Of a stretch of 36,635 nt of DNA, positions 33,082 to 36,635 are shown one piece after another. The stretch comes from Odoribacteraceae bacterium (lineage in GTDB: Bacteria > Bacteroidota > Bacteroidia > Bacteroidales > Marinifilaceae). Below the pieces are notes generated by a model, which did not search any database, was not told the origin of the DNA, and was given only the letters and a program-made list of their open reading frames with translations. The stretch lies in NCBI GenBank assembly GCA_031276355.1, contig JAISNC010000072.1:1-36635 (forward strand), written 5' to 3'. Position numbers and translations under genes: made by a program. Every line of letters starts with the position of its first letter. The first letter of the stretch is position 1.

Positions 33082-35139
33082 ATGCCCTTATACTTTATTA
33101 TTGCCGCCTGCACCTTCTCGTGGTGCATCGCCCCTCTCTCCCTTCTCGCCGCCGGGGACACCATCGTCTCGCGCGTCCTCCTCGACGAGGTCATCGTCTC
33201 CGCCAAGGAGACGGCCCCCCGCGAACGCGCCCCCAACGCCGTCACCCCCCTCGCCGCCAAGCAGCTCGAGCGCGCTGGAACCCGGTCGCTCAAGCAGCTC
33301 ACCGCGCGCGTCCCCAACTTCTACATGCCGGACTACGGGTCGAAACTCAACTCCCCGCTCTACATTCGCGGCATCGGGTCGCGGACGGGATCGCCGGCCG
33401 TGGGGCTATACGTCGACGGCATCCCCTACCTCGAGGCCACCTCTTTTGATTTCCAGCTCCTGGATATCGAGCGCGTCGAGGTGTTCCGCGGGCCGCAAGG
33501 CACCCTGTACGGGCGCAACACGATGGCCGGCATCATTCACGTCATCACCCGCTCGCCCTGGCACCGCCCCGGCAGTTCCGCCCGTCTATCGGGGGGACTG
33601 TATCGTCACGCGGGGATCGGCGCCACCACCGCCGCGCGCGTGAACGACCGGGTGGGTCTCTACGCCGGCGTTCACCACGACTGCCGCGGCGGGTACGTCA
33701 CCAACCGGCACGACGGCTCGCGCCCCGGCACGCGGGACGACCTCTCCGCGCGCCTCCGCCTCCAGCTCCTGCACGGTGACCGCGCCCGCTCCGACCTCCA
33801 CGTCGCTTTCGAACGCGCCCGCCAGGCCGGTTACCCCTACGGCAAGGTCGAGAACGACGCGATCTCCCCCGTCGACTACGACGAGCCAAGCGGTTACGAC
33901 CGCGACCTGCTCACGACCGGCTATCATCTCGCGTGCAGCACCCCCCGCGTCGACTTCCGCCTCGTCACCGGCTACCAGTACCTCGACGACCGGCAAGCCG
34001 TCGACCAGGACTTCTCCCCCGCGTCCCTCTTCTTCGCCGTGCAGGAACAGCGCCAGCACGCCCTCTCCCAGGAACTCGTCGCGCGGCCCACGCGGCAGGG
34101 GAACTACCACCGGGTGTCCGGCATCTTCGCCTTCGCGCAGTGGTTGGACAAGGAGGTCGACCTCTTCCTGCGCGCCGCCGGCGGTCGCTCCACCGAACGA
34201 TACGCCCAGTTCACGCGCGGCCTGGCCGCCTATCACCAGTCGACCCTCGACAATCTCCTGACCGGGGGCCTCTCCCTCACCGCCGGGATACGCGTCGACA
34301 GGGAGATCTCCCGGCAAGAACACGCCCGCGGCGGGAGCACCTCCACCGTCACCCTCCGCTTCTTCGAGATCCTCCCCAAGGCCTCTCTCTCCTACTCCCG
34401 CGGCCGGCACTCCATCTACTTCTCCCTCGCCAAGGGCTACAAAACGGGCGGCTTCAACGCCACCTTCAGCGACGAGAGCGAGCGCGTCTTTCACCCCGAA
34501 CGCAGCTGGAATTACGAGATCGGCCTCAAGTCGCGCCCCTCCCGCGACATCACGCTCGACGCCACGCTCTTTTACATCGACTGGCGCGACCAGCAGATCA
34601 CGCGGATGATCGTCCTCCCGAACAACACCAGCGGTAGCCTCGTGCGCAACGCGGGCCGATCCGCCAGCAAGGGCCTCGAGCTCTCTCTCGGTGCCTCGCC
34701 CCTCCCTCGCCTGGAACTGGATCTCGCCTACGGCTACACCGACGCCCGCTTCAAGGAGTACCTCCACGACCCCGCCAAGGGCACGCGTTTCGACGGGAAG
34801 CGGGTGCCGCGGGTGCCGTCACATACCCTCTCCGCCGGTGCCGCTTACCGTCACCCCGCGAGATCCCGCTGGATGGACGAGGTCACGCTCCACGCCCGCT
34901 ATACCGGTACCGGCCGGGTATTCTGGCAGGAGGATAACGTCGACCGGCAAGCGGCTCACGCCCTGCTCGACGCCGGGGTCACCCTCGTCAAGGGTCGGGC
35001 CGAGCTTTCCCTCCGGGCCGCGAATATCCTCGACACGCGCTACACGGTATACCGTTTCGACGTCGCGCCCACCCGCTCCTCGTACGCCCAGGCCGGCCGG
35101 CCCTTTACCCTGGACGCGGGATTACGTTTCACCTTTTAA
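33082..35139 (+). CDS. TonB-dependent receptor paired with a porphyrin-oxidase-like enzyme
   Basis: A 685-residue receptor of siderophore/haem-receptor size without an N-terminal carboxypeptidase-like domain. Signal peptide to about residue 24 (ending SLLAA), TonB-box-like DEVIVSA (about 34-40), plug (about 45-160) with RVPNFYMPDYGSKLNSPLYIRGIGSR, VGLYVDGIPY and IERVEVFRGPQGTLYGRNTMAGIIHVITRSP, then a barrel ending FTLDAGLRFTF with the C-terminal Phe. This form is closer to iron-complex receptors than to SusC. Codon use is extremely rich in C at third positions. The FAD enzyme gene starts 9 nt after its stop, so they should be co-transcribed. Cargo could be a tetrapyrrole or metal complex, inferred from the neighbour. 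Confidence 0.93.
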   Translation: MPLYFIIAACTFSWCIAPLSLLAAGDTIVSRVLLDEVIVSAKETAPRERAPNAVTPLAAKQLERAGTRSLKQLTARVPNFYMPDYGSKLNSPLYIRGIGSRTGSPAVGLYVDGIPYLEATSFDFQLLDIERVEVFRGPQGTLYGRNTMAGIIHVITRSPWHRPGSSARLSGGLYRHAGIGATTAARVNDRVGLYAGVHHDCRGGYVTNRHDGSRPGTRDDLSARLRLQLLHGDRARSDLHVAFERARQAGYPYGKVENDAISPVDYDEPSGYDRDLLTTGYHLACSTPRVDFRLVTGYQYLDDRQAVDQDFSPASLFFAVQEQRQHALSQELVARPTRQGNYHRVSGIFAFAQWLDKEVDLFLRAAGGRSTERYAQFTRGLAAYHQSTLDNLLTGGLSLTAGIRVDREISRQEHARGGSTSTVTLRFFEILPKASLSYSRGRHSIYFSLAKGYKTGGFNATFSDESERVFHPERSWNYEIGLKSRPSRDITLDATLFYIDWRDQQITRMIVLPNNTSGSLVRNAGRSASKGLELSLGASPLPRLELDLAYGYTDARFKEYLHDPAKGTRFDGKRVPRVPSHTLSAGAAYRHPARSRWMDEVTLHARYTGTGRVFWQEDNVDRQAAHALLDAGVTLVKGRAELSLRAANILDTRYTVYRFDVAPTRSSYAQAGRPFTLDAGLRFTF

Positions 35140-35148
35140 CGCGTTTCC

Positions 35149-36360
35149 ATGAACAACACGCTACACGACTGCATCGTGACGGGCGGGGGGATCAGCGGCG
35201 TCTCCTTCGCGTACTACCTGCGCGCCGCCGGGAAAAAAGTGATCGTGATCGAGAAAGAACACCGGGCGGGCGGGCGACTGCAGACGGTCGTCACGGGAGG
35301 ATCGTTCCGCGTGGAGGCGGGCGCCCATACCTGCTACAACGGCTACACCTCCCTCCTCGCCATCGCGCGCGAGCTGGGCCTCGCGGGCGACATCCGGGGC
35401 CTGGAGCGATACCCCTACCTGCTCGACGCGGGCGACCGGCTGACGAGCGTCCTGTCGGGCATCTCGCTCGTCCCCCTGTGCCTGCACGGGGCCAACCTCT
35501 TTTTCCTCTCCAAGGAAGGGAAGAGCGTCGGCGAGTATTACCGCCGCGTCGTGGGAGGCCGTAACTACGACCGGCTCTTCTCGCGGGCCTTCCGGGCGGT
35601 CATCTGCCAGGAAGCCGACGACTACCCCGCGGGCATGCTGCTCAAGAGACGGGCGACGTGCGCCAGGGAGTTCCCCCGGAAATACACCTTCGCCGGGGGG
35701 ATGCAGTCGCTGGTGGAGGGGATCGCGGGACGCGCGGGCATCCCCCTCGTGACCGGCACGACGGTCGTCGCCCTCCGGCGCGACGGCACGGCGAACGCCC
35801 CCTACACCGTGGCGTGTGCCGACGGCTCCACCTTCCGCGCCCGTTCCGTGGCCCTGGCCATCGACCCGCCGGCGGCCGCCGGGTTGTCGCGCGCCGTCGA
35901 ACCGGCCCTCGCCGCGCTCCTCGCCGCGCTCCCCGTCGCCCGCGTGGAGTCGCTCGCCCTCGTCGTGAAGCGGGACGACGCCCCCGTCCGGCCATTCTCC
36001 GGGATCATCCCCCTCGGCGACGACTACCTCTCCGTCGTCTCGGCGGACCCGCTGGGCCAGCCCGGCTACCGCGGCTTCACCGTTCACTGCAAGCAGGGCA
36101 CCCTCTCCCCCGGTGCGCGACTCGCCACGGCCCTCCGCGTCCTGAAGCTCCCGCCCGCGGCCATCGTCCGGCAAGCGACCGTCTCGCACCTCCTCCCCTC
36201 TCCCCGCGTCGAGCACGCGCGCCTGGGAGAGCAACTGCGCGACGCGACGCGACACGCCGGCATCCACCTCCTGGGCAACTACTTCCACGGCCTCTCCATC
36301 GAGGACTGCGTCAACCGCTCCCGCGAGGAGGCCGCGCGCTGCCTCGCCGGGATGTCGTGA
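35149..36360 (+). CDS. FAD-dependent amine-oxidase-fold enzyme, protoporphyrinogen-oxidase-like
   Basis: A 403-residue flavoprotein. The N-terminal dinucleotide-binding loop is TGGGISG (11-17), with the strand-ending Glu35 in VIVIEKEHRAGGRL that binds the ribose; the C-terminal flavin contact is GNYFHGLSIEDCVN (about 375-388), very like the G-x-G-I/V-x-D-C signature of protoporphyrinogen oxidase HemG/HemY-type and related amine oxidases. Oxidation of a porphyrinogen is a fair guess; phytoene-desaturase-like or other amine-oxidase roles remain possible. No signal peptide, so cytoplasmic. It follows the receptor by 9 nt. Its 3' end is 25 nt before the 21-bp repeat array. Confidence 0.85.
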   Translation: MNNTLHDCIVTGGGISGVSFAYYLRAAGKKVIVIEKEHRAGGRLQTVVTGGSFRVEAGAHTCYNGYTSLLAIARELGLAGDIRGLERYPYLLDAGDRLTSVLSGISLVPLCLHGANLFFLSKEGKSVGEYYRRVVGGRNYDRLFSRAFRAVICQEADDYPAGMLLKRRATCAREFPRKYTFAGGMQSLVEGIAGRAGIPLVTGTTVVALRRDGTANAPYTVACADGSTFRARSVALAIDPPAAAGLSRAVEPALAALLAALPVARVESLALVVKRDDAPVRPFSGIIPLGDDYLSVVSADPLGQPGYRGFTVHCKQGTLSPGARLATALRVLKLPPAAIVRQATVSHLLPSPRVEHARLGEQLRDATRHAGIHLLGNYFHGLSIEDCVNRSREEAARCLAGMS

Positions 36361-36385
36361 AGGAGCACGATCACTTTTGACACAC

Positions 36386-36635
36386 CCTCGCGAGGTTCTC
36401 CGAGAGCCTCACGAGGTTCTAAAAGAGCCTCGCAAGGTTCTCCGAGAGCCTCGTAAGGTTCTCCGAGAGCCTCGCAAGGTTCTAAAAGAGTCTCGCAAGG
36501 TTCTAAAAGAGTCTCGCAAGGTTCTAAAAGAGCCTCGCAAGGTTCTAAAAGAGCCTCGCAAGGTTCTAAAAGAGCCTCGCAAGGTTCTAAAAGAGCCTCG
36601 CAAGGTTCTAAAAGAGCCTCGCAAGGTTCTCCGAG
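36386..36635. repeat. 21-bp tandem hairpin repeat array, 12 units, running off the window
   Basis: Units start every 21 bp from 36386 (36386, 36407, 36428 and so on), the last one cut by the window end. Consensus: CCTCGCAAGGTTCT, then a loop triplet, then AGAG. In every copy GGTTCT pairs with AGAGCC across a 3-nt loop (one G-U pair). The loop is CCG in units 1, 3, 4 and 12 and AAA in units 2 and 5-11. Where AGAGCC becomes AGAGTC (units 5 and 6 into the next copy) a G-U pair still forms. The flanking GAGG/CCTC or AAGG/CCTC lengthens the stem. An apparent minus-strand ORF across the array is only the 7-codon reading of the repeat. Confidence 0.97.

Noticed and set aside
36409-36624. Minus-strand ORF encoding repeated RGSFRTL heptads
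   Set aside because: It is only the reading of the 21-bp repeat, which has no stop because its length is a multiple of three. No start context or family supports it.

Overview
The window reads as a chromosome segment from a member of the Bacteroidota, most likely order Bacteroidales. The evidence is two SusC/SusD-type or TonB-dependent receptor loci with Bacteroidota-only lipoprotein families (DUF4843, PKD-like, DUF4876, DUF6850), a FecR/ECF-sigma pair, a Fibrobacter-succinogenes-major-paralogous (FISUMP) surface protein, and several promoter-like sites close to the Bacteroidota consensus (TTG, about 19-20 nt, TAnnTTTG). GC content is high for this group, which together with gene content suggests something like Odoribacteraceae (Butyricimonas/Odoribacter relatives). 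That family-level guess is an inference.

Left part (1-13.7 kb) is mainly housekeeping: the 3' end of a fimbrillin/FISUMP surface protein; a purN-tricorn-like protease pair on the minus strand; a divergent acpP-fabF-rnc-SDR run on the plus strand; a SAM methyltransferase; an asnS-rpoN operon on the minus strand; yebC and a tRNA-Lys(CTT) followed by a textbook intrinsic terminator.

The middle (13.8-32 kb, all minus strand) is an envelope acquisition block built of two adjacent units. The downstream unit is ECF sigma, FecR anti-sigma, SusC with an N-terminal STN domain, SusD, DUF4843 lipoprotein, PKD-like lipoprotein and a periplasmic thioredoxin protein. The upstream unit is an unrecognised lipoprotein, an APC-type inner-membrane permease, a TonB-dependent receptor, a DUF4876 lipoprotein and a DUF6850 outer-membrane barrel. 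In the first unit, ligand bound at SusC is expected to signal through STN and FecR to the sigma factor. In the second, outer- and inner-membrane import steps share one tightly packed operon. No glycoside hydrolases, peptidases or sulfatases accompany either, so the cargo cannot be read from the sequence. A 23-bp tandem hairpin repeat separates the two units.

The right part (32-36.6 kb, plus strand) holds a CrcB fluoride channel, a roughly 0.5-kb GC-rich stretch without a confident gene but with strong predicted RNA structure, a TonB-dependent receptor, and a protoporphyrinogen-oxidase-like FAD enzyme 9 nt behind it. The window ends inside a second tandem array, of a 21-bp unit whose copies each fold into a hairpin with conserved arms and one of two loop sequences.

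The most interesting items are the two hairpin arrays, each starting about 25 nt after the last stop codon of a receptor operon; the structured leader and the receptor/porphyrin-oxidase pairing; and the translationally coupled permease inside an outer-membrane receptor operon.
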